From: CAYXFD01 sp964464175
Lineage (GTDB): Bacteria > Cloacimonadota > Cloacimonadia > Cloacimonadales > JAJBBL01
Reading direction: 5' to 3'
DNA length: 37,346 bases
Assembly: GCA_964464175.1 (NCBI GenBank)
Contig: CAYXFD010000027.1
Coordinates: 1-37,346, forward strand
Position numbers and translations under genes: made by a program. This document shows, piece by piece, positions 8,654-18,357 of the stretch; position 1 is the first letter of the stretch; each line of letters starts with the position of its first letter. The notes beneath the pieces were generated by a model. That model searched no databases. It saw nothing but the letters and a program-made list of their open reading frames with translations, and was not told the DNA's origin.

Positions 8654-11329
8654 CTAAGATTCGAGCAATCTGCTCACTATCTTGTCCACATAATTCAAGA
8701 CTGCAGACAAATTATTAACATCTTTTCCGCCTGCCATAGCCATATCAGGTCTTCCACCCCCTTTTCCCCCTAAGAGAGAGGAGAGTTCTTTTGCTATCTC
8801 ACCTGCTTTGATAAGCTTCGTCAAATCAGGGGTAACGACAACAAGGAGAGAAACCTTGTCCTCGATAACAGAACCGAGGACACCGATACCGCTTTTCAGT
8901 TTTGCCTTGAGGGTATCTCCTAAATTTCTCAGGGCAGCATTATCAGAAACCTCTATTCTACCGGCAGCGATCAGAATATCCTTTTCTCCTTCCCCTGTTT
9001 TTAGAGAATGAGCTGATTCCAGGATTTTGTTCAATTCTGAACCGCCAGACTGCTGTTTCAGGGTTTCTACCTCTTTTAACAATTTCTTCTGCTCTTCTGT
9101 CAGTCTGATAACCCGGTCGGTAAGTTGATTTCGGGGAACATTGAGTATCCCGGCAAGATAAGATAGATCCTTTTCAACTTTTCTTGTATATTCTTCGGCT
9201 TTTTCACCGGTGATCGCGGTTATTCTTCTTATTCCCGAAGCTGTTGCCGATTCGGAAACAATTTTAAAGAGACCGATCTCTCCTGTATAGCGGAGATGTG
9301 TCCCTCCGCATAATTCATAAGAATAATCCCCGATTTTAACCGTCCTCACCCTCTCTTCATATTTTTCTCCAAAGAGCGCAACAGCTCCCTCCCGCTTAGC
9401 CTCTTCATAATTCTTAAGATCTATCCGGAGAGGAATACAGTCCCGGATCTTCCGGTTAACCAGTTTTTCAGCCAGATCAGTCTCCCGGTCTGACAGAGCC
9501 TTGAAATGAGTGAAATCGAATCTCAGATGATCGGCAGCTACCAGAGAACCTTTCTGTTGCACATGCTCTCCCAGTATCTCCCGCAGAGCAGAATGTAAAA
9601 GATGGGTTGCCGTATGATTTCTTTCTACCTGCAGTCGGTAGTCCCTGTCTATCTCAGCCTTAAACAGGGTGTTTTCTATCTCGCCTCTAATTATTCTGCC
9701 GTAATGAACTATAAGGTCATTCTCTCTTTTTACCTCAAAGATATCAATCTCTGTTCCGGCAGTAGTGAGTTTCCCTCTATCGGCAACCTGCCCCCCGGAC
9801 TCAGCATAAAAGGGTGTAATATCCAGAACCAGCTTCAGAGAGCCGTCTGGCTGAGGAGAGTATTTAACAATACGGCTCTCCGTAGCAGTTGTTTTATAAC
9901 CTGCAAACTCTGTCTCTCCTGCTTCGGCGATAACTATCCAATTCTCTTCTTCATTTCGCATTTTGAAAGCTGAACTCTCTCTTGCCAGTTCCCGCTGCTT
10001 TTCCATCTCTCTGTTAAAACCTTCCTTATCAACCCTCAATTGTCGCTCTTCTGCTAAGAGTTCTGTCAGATCAGGAGGGAAACCGTAGGTATCATAAAGA
10101 ACAAAGGCATCTTTGCCGGAAATCCTGTTATCCTTAACTCCCAGGCAAATCTCACTGAATCTCTCCAGCCCCTTATCAAGTGTCAGATTGAATCGTTCTT
10201 CTTCCGCTTTGATAATGGTCTTGATGTAAGCTTCCTTCTCCTTCAATTCCGGATAAGTCTCGCCCAGTGTCATGGTCACTTTATCAGTCAGCAGATGAAG
10301 AAAAGGTTTCTTTATCCCTAATAATCTTCCGTAGCGTGCCGCACGGCGAAGTATTCTTCTTAACACATAACCCCGCCCTTCGTTAGAGGGATACCCTCCA
10401 TCTGCTAAAGCTATACAGAGTGCTCTGATATGATCGGCTATTACCCGGTGTTCCATTCCCCCGACAAGATTACCGGAATCTGTTTTCGTACCGGAAATTC
10501 CATGTCCGTTAGTCTCAGTAACATAATCTACTCCCGACAAGGCGGTAATACCTTCGATAATCGGGGTAAAAGCATCTGTCTCGTAATTGGTTCTCTTCTT
10601 TTGTAAGACCCGGCAAAGCCTTTCAAAACCAGCTCCCGTATCAACATATTGTCTGCTTAATGGTTGTAAGACACCATTCTCATCACGGCTGAACTGGATA
10701 AAAACCAGATTCCATAATTCGATGAATCGATGGCAGTCTCCGTTCACCCGGCACTCATGACCTTTCACTTCCCGCAGATCACAGAATTCTTCTCCCAAAT
10801 CTATATGAATTTCAGAACAGGGTCCGCAAGGTCCGGTCTCCCCCATCTCCCAGAAATTATCCTTATCACCATGATACTCTATGTGAGCGTTATCTATATC
10901 CGTCTCTTCCTGCCAGATACGAAAAGCCTCCTGGTCACTCTGATGAACTGTCGCATACAAGACTTCGGCAGGGATATTCCATACTCTCGTAAAGAGTTCC
11001 CAGGCCCAAACAATTGCTTCTTTTTTGTAATAGTCACCAAAAGACCAATTTCCGAGCATTTCGAAGAAGGTGTGATGATAACCGTCTTTTCCCACCTCTT
11101 CCAGATCGTTGTGTTTTCCGCCGGCCCGGATACACTTCTGGCTGTTGACGACCCGCTGGTGTGCTGCCGTTTTCTTATCCAGAAAGATATCTTTGAATTG
11201 ATTCATTCCGGCATTGATAAAGAGCAGGGTCGGATCATCAAACGGTATTACCGGTGCCGACCTCACTTCGACATGACCCTTCTCTTTAAAAAAATCGATA
11301 AATTGTTTCCTGATCTCATTTCCGGTCAT
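8654..11329 (-). CDS. alaS: alanine--tRNA ligase
   Basis: Alanyl-tRNA synthetase, which charges tRNA-Ala and edits mischarged Ser/Gly. The N-terminal class II catalytic core begins MTGNEIRKQFIDFFKEKGH and contains APVIPFDDPTLLFINAGM. The editing domain has HTATH near residue 570 and CGGTH near 675, so all four metal ligands are present. The C-terminal DHHA1 domain ends with the glycine-rich GGKGGGRPDMAMAGG near 851-866. The length of 891 residues is full for the family. I chose the ATG at 11329, which has AAGGA about 10 bases upstream; an in-frame TTG at 11353 has no good ribosome binding site. It is followed by the GT9 gene after 37 bases. A possible sigma-70-like promoter lies about 110 bases upstream. 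No T-box-like leader was recognised. Confidence 0.97.
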   Translation of the reverse strand: MTGNEIRKQFIDFFKEKGHVEVRSAPVIPFDDPTLLFINAGMNQFKDIFLDKKTAAHQRVVNSQKCIRAGGKHNDLEEVGKDGYHHTFFEMLGNWSFGDYYKKEAIVWAWELFTRVWNIPAEVLYATVHQSDQEAFRIWQEETDIDNAHIEYHGDKDNFWEMGETGPCGPCSEIHIDLGEEFCDLREVKGHECRVNGDCHRFIELWNLVFIQFSRDENGVLQPLSRQYVDTGAGFERLCRVLQKKRTNYETDAFTPIIEGITALSGVDYVTETNGHGISGTKTDSGNLVGGMEHRVIADHIRALCIALADGGYPSNEGRGYVLRRILRRAARYGRLLGIKKPFLHLLTDKVTMTLGETYPELKEKEAYIKTIIKAEEERFNLTLDKGLERFSEICLGVKDNRISGKDAFVLYDTYGFPPDLTELLAEERQLRVDKEGFNREMEKQRELARESSAFKMRNEEENWIVIAEAGETEFAGYKTTATESRIVKYSPQPDGSLKLVLDITPFYAESGGQVADRGKLTTAGTEIDIFEVKRENDLIVHYGRIIRGEIENTLFKAEIDRDYRLQVERNHTATHLLHSALREILGEHVQQKGSLVAADHLRFDFTHFKALSDRETDLAEKLVNRKIRDCIPLRIDLKNYEEAKREGAVALFGEKYEERVRTVKIGDYSYELCGGTHLRYTGEIGLFKIVSESATASGIRRITAITGEKAEEYTRKVEKDLSYLAGILNVPRNQLTDRVIRLTEEQKKLLKEVETLKQQSGGSELNKILESAHSLKTGEGEKDILIAAGRIEVSDNAALRNLGDTLKAKLKSGIGVLGSVIEDKVSLLVVVTPDLTKLIKAGEIAKELSSLLGGKGGGRPDMAMAGGKDVNNLSAVLNYVDKIVSRLLES

Positions 11330-11434
11330 AATATTCACTTCCTTCAGCAACAACTCCTTTCTCTCCCGGATAAGATATCGGGAATCGAACTTCGAGCTGT
11401 TTGTATAATTATCTGTTATCCGATATAGACTAAT

Positions 11435-11463
11435 CCTATACAGTATTTACGAACATCCATCAA
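11435..11463 (-). promoter_or_regulatory. possible sigma-70-like promoter for alaS
   Basis: On the minus strand, TTGATG (11458-11463) and TATAGG (11435-11440) are separated by exactly 17 bases, with TG directly before the -10 hexamer. This would give a leader of about 100 bases before alaS. Each hexamer matches the consensus at four of six positions, so support is modest. Confidence 0.33.
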
Positions 11464-11720
11464 TGCTCAACCCGTCAAGCAAAAAAGTAAGACGAATCTC
11501 GTCATAAGAGATGAACCACCACTTTCCTCATTAAAATGATAAAGTCAATTGTTACGATATTTTTCAAACATAGATATATATGTTTTAAAATATCACTTGA
11601 CAGCTATATATTACCTATAATTCTTGTATCATTAATTAGCATCTATTTTCGTAGGGATGTATAATCCTGTAAAGTAAAACAGCGAAAGGAATACCGGATG
11701 TTATGAATAGGGAGGCGTTT

Positions 11721-11870
11721 ATGAAATTAATTTACCCCCCCCCGATTTTTAATCTATTATACAGCAAAGAGTTAACTATCTCAGGGGTCGGTAACGATGT
11801 TTTTATCATCTCTCCGATACATAGGTCAACACATAATAAGTTCATTCTTTCATCGTCTCTCCTTCTCTAA
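11721..11870 (+). CDS. possible 49-residue leader peptide or gene remnant with C9 tract
   Basis: A short open frame beginning MKLIYPPPIFNLLY, with GGGAGG five bases before its ATG, which is as strong a ribosome binding site as those of the real genes here. A run of nine C residues (11735-11743) encodes its PPP. Changing the run by one base gives stops within about 5-12 codons, so length changes would switch the frame off. The start vaguely resembles the N-termini of B12-binding radical SAM proteins, but nothing further supports that. Its stop lies inside the 11854-11881 hairpin. It may be a leader peptide, a decayed gene or chance. Confidence 0.25.
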   Translation: MKLIYPPPIFNLLYSKELTISGVGNDVFIISPIHRSTHNKFILSSSLLL

Positions 11871-11881
11871 CGGGAGAGGCG
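11854..11881 (+). repeat. 9-bp inverted repeat (hairpin) upstream of the subtilase gene
   Basis: CGTCTCTCC pairs with GGAGAGGCG across a 10-base loop, with one G-U pair. No T-run follows on either strand, so it is not a classical terminator. It overlaps the stop of the mini-ORF and lies about 40 bases before the sigma-54-type element. Confidence 0.45.
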
Positions 11882-11923
11882 TAATTAATGCAATATTGTT
11901 ATTAGTTTCATGATTTTGTGACT

Positions 11924-11940
11924 TTGGCAGTGAGAATGCT
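11924..11940 (+). promoter_or_regulatory. candidate sigma-54 promoter of the subtilase gene
   Basis: TTGGCAGTGAGAATGCT matches the sigma-54 consensus (TTGGCACG-N4-TTGCT) at TTGGCA and TGCT, with exactly ten bases between the GG and GC doublets. Transcription would start near 11951, about 50 bases before the ATG at 12000. The window encodes a sigma-54 activator (3094-7407), but a link between them is inference. Confidence 0.5.
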
Positions 11941-11999
11941 GCTCATCTGTAATACTGGAGGGAAGAAGGAAAGTGAAAGCATAAATGGAGGTATTTATT

Positions 12000-14900
12000 A
12001 TGAAGGCAAAAAAACCATCACATATATCGTTGTTAGTTCTAATAGGATTCATCATATCTTTTATTGCTTTTTCGACATCATCTGTGGACAATCTCTATGC
12101 CACAGGAGGAGAAGTAGTGTTAGGGGAACGACCTTTTATAGACATCTATGAAGTATCTGATGAAGCTATGGAAGAGAATCATCTGCTGATAAAGTTTAGA
12201 GAAGAAAGAACCGATCATCTTGATAATACGGAAATAATCACAGATGAAAACGGAATCATTGTTTTTGGCTTACCGGAAATTGATACTCTAAATCAGCTTT
12301 ACAATGTTCATACGGCAATCCCGATATTCGGAAGTAACGCTTTACAGAACGGTTATGAATGGCGTCACCGCTTATGGGGATTTCATCTCTGGTATGAACT
12401 ACTATTTGACTCTGAAGAGGATATTCGAGATATCATTATGGAATACCGGAGCATCGAAGACGTACTAAGCTGGGCTGAACCGAGATATCATAAGACATTG
12501 TTTGACGATAACTCAATCCGTTGGTCTCCTGATGATCCTTTGTTGGATAATCAGTGGCATTATCATAACACAGGGCAGGCAGGAGGCACTCCCGGTGCAG
12601 ACATCAGCCTGTTCGAAGCCTGGGATATTGAAAAAGGACATCCGGATGTCATCGTTGCCGTTATAGATACGGGTATCGATTATAATCATGAGGATTTATC
12701 CGATAATATGTGGCCAGGAATCGGGTATAATTTCTTTGATGATATACCTGACATAAATCCCGGTAATCATGGAACTCACATAGCCGGAACTATTGCAGCA
12801 GTTAATAATAACAGCATAGGAGTTGCCGGTATAGCAGGAGGTTCTGGTGCGCAAGAGGGAGTAAGATTGATGTCATGTCAGATTGGTCCTCCATCAGGAA
12901 TAACGTTATCTTTTGCAGCTCCGGCAATGGTTTTCGCAGCGGATAACGGGGCAGCAATATCTCAGAATAGTTGGGGAAATACTCAAGGTTATAATCAAGA
13001 TGTCCTTGATGCAATAGACTACTTCAACTCAAACGGCGGTGGGGCTGTAATGAATGGAGGAATAACTATTTTTGCAGCCGGTAATTATGGTACAAACAAC
13101 CCAGTTTACCCTGCATATTATGGCTCTACCCTGGCTGTTGCAGCAACCAACAATCAAGATATAAAAGCTGGGTACTCGACTTACGGTGAATGGATAGACA
13201 TTTCTGCACCAGGCGGTGAAATTAACAATCCTCCGCCAGCAAATATATATAGAGGAGTACTTAGCACAGTAATTGATAACCAATATGGATATTATAATGG
13301 TACTTCCATGGCATGTCCGCATGTATCCGGTGTTGCTGCTTTAGTTCTTTCTTTCGCTTATAGAAACGGAACAATATTGGATAATTCACAACTTATCGAA
13401 GTACTGAGGAATTCAACAGACAATCATTATGACATTAACCCTGAATTTGCTGACCCTCAGGAATTAGGAACCGGTAGGCTTAATGCTTACAAAGCGCTTT
13501 TGGAATTCCCGGATTACCTCTTTCCAGGAGGAAACGGGACAGAAGAAGATCCTTGGTGGATAGAAACCGATCAGCACTTAAAATATGTTCGACACTTTTT
13601 AGGTTTGTCGCATAGAGATAAATGCTTTATCCAGATAGGAGATATTGATTTGGATGTTTCACCCTGGAATGCGAACGAAGGATGGATTCCCATCGGAACT
13701 ACAGGTCTTCCCTTTTGCGGAAGATATGACGGGAATGGCTACAAGATCAAAAATCTATTCATTGATAGTAATGCCGAATACATTGGCTTGTTCGGATATC
13801 TAAGAAATGCTGAAGTAATAAATGTAGCAGTCATTGATGCTGAAATAACAGGTACAGGAACGATTGGTGGTTTAGCCGGCAGGAATCGTTATCGTCAAAT
13901 TGAAGAAGATGAAGATAGTACTCCAGATGTTGATAGAAGAGCCTACTCACGAATTACAAACTGCTATACAACTGGGAATATTACATCACTTAACATTTCT
14001 AGCGGAACCGGCGGTTTAGTTGGTATTAATGATGACGGTGCTATCCAAAATAGCTTCAGTTCTGTTAATGTTACCGGAGACAGTTCCTTGGGCGGTCTGG
14101 TAGGTAAAAACTTTGGCGGTTTATTGGGAGGTGGTTCGATTCGCAACAGTTTCAGCACAGGATCGGTCATAGGGGCTAATGAGATCGGCGGATTAGTTGG
14201 CCGTAACCACACTTTAGAATTCATCTATCGTTGTTACAGTTCCGGATACGTATATGGTTCGGGAGTCTCAATTGGCGGGCTTATTGGTCTTAATCAGGGA
14301 CCTGTTGGCTACAGCTACTGGGATGTTTGGTCGTCCAATCAAGAGACTTCTCACGGAGGTGTTGGCAGAACAACGCTTGAAATGCTTCAGGAGGACTATT
14401 TTGAGAACTGGGATTTTACTCAGACCTGGGAGATTGTTGACTTCAATTCCGTTATCCGAAAACACTATCCCATTCTTCGATGGCAGGAGGATTACCCGCA
14501 TAACAAGATAACCAATGCCCATGCCCACCGTTACGAGGAACAGGAATGGTATTGGCGTTGCTTTCCCAGACTGGAGTATCAGGATGATTTCACCTATACG
14601 GTTGAACTCCTTTCACAACTGGAAGATATCGTAACAGGCGTAATGGAGATAGATGATGAGTCCGGTTATACCAGATTTATGGAGTGGCATCCGGATTACG
14701 GTTGGCAGGGAGATGAGATTGCTTTCAACGGTGCGAAGGGCTATAAGCTGCAATTCAGTAATCATGAAGAGAATTTTCTCTTCGTTAAAGCCGACCGGAT
14801 AGCATTAGATCATATACTCACCCTCTATCCTTCCCAGGGCGGACAGGTACGTGAAAACTGGATAGGTTATTTTGTGCCGCAGACACAATGTGTTTTCGAT

Positions 14901-15806
14901 GCCTTTGGTTTGGAAGTGATGAATCAATTAGAATTCATAGAATCCGATACCTGGAGTATGCACAAAATGGATGCAGGAAACGGAGAGTTCATCTGGACCT
15001 TTGATCCTGAGCATGAACGGCCGTTTTTGGAATACGGAAGAATGTATTCAGTTGTCACGGATTCAGAGGAATTGATAACCTTTACGTGGAATCTGCCTTT
15101 GGAGCCTGAACCGTATGCAGGAAGAATGAATATACCGAAAGCTGAGTTTTTCGAATATTCCGAAACTTCTGATTATGAATCGTTCTTTGTGGAGGATATC
15201 GAAGAGGATGGAGATGTTCTGGAGGTTGCCGTCTTTGCCGGTCAGACCTGTGTCGGTGCTTCTGTCTTTCTCGGAGGCTATCCGCTGGAGATCCTCGCTT
15301 ATACCAATGCCTCACATGCAGGTGAAGAGATAAGCTTTGCCATCCACCGTGACGGTCAAAGAGGAGAGCCGGAAATAATTCGTGTTCCTCAAGTGATGAA
15401 CAACGCAACCGGAGAATACACTTCCCGAATACTCAGACCCCGAAGGCAGCGCTATACGGTAGTCCGCTTGAGTGCCGGTGATGAAGAGTCAGAATCATTA
15501 GCCAGACCGGAGATCATTCTGTCCCAGAACCATCCTAATCCGGTTTTCTATCGTTCAGCATCCCGCTCTGCTCTAACCTCAATCCCCTTCTATATTGCCG
15601 AAGACAGGGAAGTTACCCTTACAATCTATAATATCCGCGGACAGAGGGTCAAGACCCTCTTCTCCGGAACTGCAGCGGCAGGAAAACATTCTGTAGCTTG
15701 GAACGGTCTGAATGACCATAACAGAATGGTCGGATCGGGTGTCTATTTCTTTCGTCTGGAGAGCGGTGATAAGACTATCACCAGAAAGATGTTGATCATC
15801 AGATAG
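12000..15806 (+). CDS. secreted subtilisin-like (S8) protease with GLUG repeats and FlgD/T9SS-like C-terminal domain
   Basis: A 1268-residue exported serine protease. The signal peptide occupies about residues 1-34 (KAKK, then a hydrophobic core). The S8 catalytic triad is complete: Asp223 in AVIDTGID, His257 in NHGTH and Ser436 in GTSMACPHVSG. About residues 620-790 carry five GGLxGxN-type GLUG repeats, as found in adhesive surface proteins. Roughly 1173-1268 form a FlgD-Ig-like C-terminal module (IYNIRGQRVKTLF, then AGKHSVAWNG and GVYFFRLESG), related to type IX sorting domains. The ATG at 12000 is preceded by GGAGG with 8-base spacing, better than the in-frame ATG at 11985. It is probably outer-surface or secreted; the substrate is unknown. 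A sigma-54-type promoter candidate lies upstream and a long hairpin lies downstream. Confidence 0.92.
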   Translation: MKAKKPSHISLLVLIGFIISFIAFSTSSVDNLYATGGEVVLGERPFIDIYEVSDEAMEENHLLIKFREERTDHLDNTEIITDENGIIVFGLPEIDTLNQLYNVHTAIPIFGSNALQNGYEWRHRLWGFHLWYELLFDSEEDIRDIIMEYRSIEDVLSWAEPRYHKTLFDDNSIRWSPDDPLLDNQWHYHNTGQAGGTPGADISLFEAWDIEKGHPDVIVAVIDTGIDYNHEDLSDNMWPGIGYNFFDDIPDINPGNHGTHIAGTIAAVNNNSIGVAGIAGGSGAQEGVRLMSCQIGPPSGITLSFAAPAMVFAADNGAAISQNSWGNTQGYNQDVLDAIDYFNSNGGGAVMNGGITIFAAGNYGTNNPVYPAYYGSTLAVAATNNQDIKAGYSTYGEWIDISAPGGEINNPPPANIYRGVLSTVIDNQYGYYNGTSMACPHVSGVAALVLSFAYRNGTILDNSQLIEVLRNSTDNHYDINPEFADPQELGTGRLNAYKALLEFPDYLFPGGNGTEEDPWWIETDQHLKYVRHFLGLSHRDKCFIQIGDIDLDVSPWNANEGWIPIGTTGLPFCGRYDGNGYKIKNLFIDSNAEYIGLFGYLRNAEVINVAVIDAEITGTGTIGGLAGRNRYRQIEEDEDSTPDVDRRAYSRITNCYTTGNITSLNISSGTGGLVGINDDGAIQNSFSSVNVTGDSSLGGLVGKNFGGLLGGGSIRNSFSTGSVIGANEIGGLVGRNHTLEFIYRCYSSGYVYGSGVSIGGLIGLNQGPVGYSYWDVWSSNQETSHGGVGRTTLEMLQEDYFENWDFTQTWEIVDFNSVIRKHYPILRWQEDYPHNKITNAHAHRYEEQEWYWRCFPRLEYQDDFTYTVELLSQLEDIVTGVMEIDDESGYTRFMEWHPDYGWQGDEIAFNGAKGYKLQFSNHEENFLFVKADRIALDHILTLYPSQGGQVRENWIGYFVPQTQCVFDAFGLEVMNQLEFIESDTWSMHKMDAGNGEFIWTFDPEHERPFLEYGRMYSVVTDSEELITFTWNLPLEPEPYAGRMNIPKAEFFEYSETSDYESFFVEDIEEDGDVLEVAVFAGQTCVGASVFLGGYPLEILAYTNASHAGEEISFAIHRDGQRGEPEIIRVPQVMNNATGEYTSRILRPRRQRYTVVRLSAGDEESESLARPEIILSQNHPNPVFYRSASRSALTSIPFYIAEDREVTLTIYNIRGQRVKTLFSGTAAAGKHSVAWNGLNDHNRMVGSGVYFFRLESGDKTITRKMLIIR

Positions 15807-15814
15807 CAAATTGA

Positions 15815-15851
15815 TCCGTGAGGGCACGGTGTAAGCCGTGCCCTTCACGGA
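15815..15851 (+). terminator. long hairpin between the two secreted-protein genes
   Basis: The sequence TCCGTG-AGGGCACGG pairs with CCGTGCCCT-TCACGGA around a 6-base loop, giving 15 base pairs with a single one-base bulge. It starts nine bases after the subtilase stop. There is no T-run after it, so it may be an attenuator, an mRNA-stabilising 3' hairpin or a REP-like element rather than a simple intrinsic terminator. Confidence 0.5.
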
Positions 15852-15936
15852 AACTAACCAGGCGAATCATGCAGCTGCCCCGGTAATTGAGGGTCTGCTC
15901 TCCGGAAAAAAGAATGAAGCCATATAAGGAGACATT

Positions 15937-18357
15937 ATGAGATACATAATTATCGTATTCTGCTTAACATTCATTTCAGCTCTTTTCCCTGCAACCTGGA
16001 TCATCAACCAGGATGGAACAGGAGATTTCACGAGTATTTCTGAGGGAATATCTGCTGCTCAGGATGGAGATATTCTTCTGGTCTATCCGGGAGTTTATTA
16101 TGAGAATATTAATTATCAGGGGAAGAACATCACGATAACAAGCCTTTACGATGGCGATCAATATGATGAGAGTTTCATCGCCGGTACTGTGATAAACGGC
16201 AGTTATGAGGGCACTGTTGTCGCTTTCCACAACAACGAAACAAGAAATGCCGTCCTGAATGGATTTACCATCACTAACGGTCTGGGGAGTTTTCATCCCA
16301 ATATAACAAAACAGCGAAGAGGAGGCGGAATCTATATCCGCCATGCTTCTCCGATCATCAGCAATTGCCGCATAAAACACAACCGGGCTAACGTGGGAGG
16401 TGGGATAAGTCTGATTTCAGGTGGTAATCCCCTGTTGAAGGGTAATATAATTAGTCATAATCATGCCAATGAATTCGGTGGTGTTGCAGCAGGGATTAAC
16501 ACCGATATCGAATTCTGTTCCGAATCTCCGAACAGTATCTATCTCAACTACGGAGCAAGCGGAACAGATCTGTTTCTCGGTAATACCAGCCAATCTTCTA
16601 TCATCATAGACACTCTGACCGTTCTTCATCCCAACCGCTATTTCGTCGTTTACCGTGCTGATGTTCCCCAGGATTTTAACCTTATCGTCAACCACGGCAA
16701 GATTGAACCTATCCCTGCCGACCTTTATGTTTCACCCTGCGGCTCTGATACCAACAGCGGTCTTACCCCTGCCGAGCCTCTGCAAACCATAGCCCTGGCG
16801 ATGATCAAAATATTGCCCGACAGCTTGCAGCAGAGAACGGTTCATGTTGCAGAAGGTATCTATTCCCGCTCAGCCAATAATCAAGTTTTTCCGGTTGTCC
16901 CCCGTCCCTATATCAACCTCGAGGGTGCAGATCAGGCAACAACGATATTTGATCTCGAAGAAGAAACAACTGCAATATTGAGTCATTACAATACCGGTCA
17001 TCATTTCCCCGGCACCGATCAATCCCCCTATTTGGGATACTATACTATCAAGAATTTTACTTTCATAAATGCCAGCAACTCTATGGGAGTTTCTCACGGA
17101 GCTATGTATTTTTATTTCAATAGATCCTTCAGACTGGAAAACATAGAGATCAATAACTGTCACACCGGCAATAGTGAATTTATTGAGGACGGCAGACAGG
17201 CTTTAGCTATGTACCACAGTGATGAAATAACAATCCGGAATCTACATATCTATGATAGCAGCGGACAAGAAGCTGTTAGAATAACAAGTGACAGAGGCAA
17301 TGCTCAAACATTGTATGCAGAGAACATAAGAATAAGGAATAATATTCCGGGACCGCTGAACCAATGGTACTCGGGTGGGGATGGCGGAGGAATGATTATA
17401 GGAACTGGCCATACGACTGAACTTGTGCCTCTGTATGCTACCCTGATAAACATAGAGATAACCGATTGTATAATCGATAATATTGATCCTTTCTGGGGTC
17501 AGCCCCCTTTTTCTCATTTAACAGCCGCTGCCCCTTCCGGAAAAGTAAGAATAATAAACGCGACCGTTGGTAATAATTATACCGGATCAGTCAGCGGCAG
17601 CGGACTAAAACTTGCCAGTGCAATAGACTCTGAATTGATAAACAGTATCGTTTATGGTAATACCCCCTATAATTTATCATTACTCAATATCCGCCCCGAA
17701 CCGGCTAATGTCTATATCTCTCATAGCCTGATCGAGGGAGGGCAGGAAGGGATCCTCTATTACAGCAATCCTAATGTCAATGTCTTCTGGGGCGAAGGAA
17801 ACCTTGATACCGATCCCTTGTGGATAGGAGAGACCGATCCTGATTACTCCGGTTATTATCCCTACAGATTGTCCGAAAACTCGCCGGCAAGAAATGCCGG
17901 GACTCTCGATATCCCTGATTTCGAGTTTCCGGAATATGATCTTGCCGGAAACCCGCGTATCTATGGTGAATCTATAGATTTGGGGGCTTACGAATGGAAC
18001 CATCTTAGTATTGATGATCATTATGATTTCCCGGAAGATCTGACGTTTCATGATTACAAGCTCTGTAATTATCCGAACCCTGTTACCGGATTAAGAGGAA
18101 TGGGACCGGGACGGGGTGTCGGAACGACGATCAGCTTTAATATGCCGCAGGAAGGGGAGGCGACAGTAGATATATATAACCTGAAGGGACAGTTTGTGAA
18201 AAGACTATTCGATGCCAAAATCCCGGCAGGGAAACATGAAGTCCTCTGGACCGGCAGAAACGAGCAGGGCTGGGTGGTTGCCAGCGGATTTTATATGTAC
18301 CGTTTGCTGGTGAATGGCAAACAGGTCGCCGCCGGAAGATGTACATTCATTAAATAG
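15937..18357 (+). CDS. secreted right-handed beta-helix protein with FlgD/T9SS-like C-terminal domain
   Basis: An 806-residue exported protein with a short signal peptide (about residues 1-18). The mature N-terminus has GTGDFTSISEGISAAQDGD, a pattern seen at the start of pectinesterase and other parallel beta-helix proteins. Repeating short strands with Asn/Gly turns follow (IYIRHASPIISNCRIKHNRA and similar). A second helix segment begins near residue 266 with DLYVSPCGSDTNSGLTPAEP, typical of DUF1565-like domains. From about residue 709 there is a C-terminal module similar to that of the preceding subtilase (YPNPV, IYNLKGQFVKRLF, AGKHEVLWTG, ASGFYMYRL). AAGGAG precedes the ATG. No polysaccharide-lyase catalytic residues could be assigned, so an adhesin or carbohydrate-binding surface protein is as likely as an enzyme. 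Confidence 0.85.
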   Translation: MRYIIIVFCLTFISALFPATWIINQDGTGDFTSISEGISAAQDGDILLVYPGVYYENINYQGKNITITSLYDGDQYDESFIAGTVINGSYEGTVVAFHNNETRNAVLNGFTITNGLGSFHPNITKQRRGGGIYIRHASPIISNCRIKHNRANVGGGISLISGGNPLLKGNIISHNHANEFGGVAAGINTDIEFCSESPNSIYLNYGASGTDLFLGNTSQSSIIIDTLTVLHPNRYFVVYRADVPQDFNLIVNHGKIEPIPADLYVSPCGSDTNSGLTPAEPLQTIALAMIKILPDSLQQRTVHVAEGIYSRSANNQVFPVVPRPYINLEGADQATTIFDLEEETTAILSHYNTGHHFPGTDQSPYLGYYTIKNFTFINASNSMGVSHGAMYFYFNRSFRLENIEINNCHTGNSEFIEDGRQALAMYHSDEITIRNLHIYDSSGQEAVRITSDRGNAQTLYAENIRIRNNIPGPLNQWYSGGDGGGMIIGTGHTTELVPLYATLINIEITDCIIDNIDPFWGQPPFSHLTAAAPSGKVRIINATVGNNYTGSVSGSGLKLASAIDSELINSIVYGNTPYNLSLLNIRPEPANVYISHSLIEGGQEGILYYSNPNVNVFWGEGNLDTDPLWIGETDPDYSGYYPYRLSENSPARNAGTLDIPDFEFPEYDLAGNPRIYGESIDLGAYEWNHLSIDDHYDFPEDLTFHDYKLCNYPNPVTGLRGMGPGRGVGTTISFNMPQEGEATVDIYNLKGQFVKRLFDAKIPAGKHEVLWTGRNEQGWVVASGFYMYRLLVNGKQVAAGRCTFIK

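Larger units (their letters stand above)
11330..11999. other. divergent intergenic region between alaS and the subtilase gene
   Basis: About 670 AT-rich bases between two divergent genes. It holds a possible alaS promoter, two TATAAT boxes (11616-11621 and 11660-11665, the latter directly preceded by TG), a 49-codon mini-ORF with a strong ribosome binding site and a run of nine C residues (11735-11743), a 9-bp hairpin (11854-11881), and a sigma-54-type -24/-12 element (11924-11940) shortly before the subtilase start. No RNA gene was recognised. Confidence 0.6.

Noticed and set aside
10730..11428. 232-codon plus-strand open frame
   Set aside because: It lies almost wholly antisense to the alaS catalytic core and has no coherent protein features.
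11597..11621. TTGACA followed by TATAAT upstream of the mini-ORF and subtilase gene
   Set aside because: The spacer is only 13 bases, too short for a standard sigma-70 promoter.
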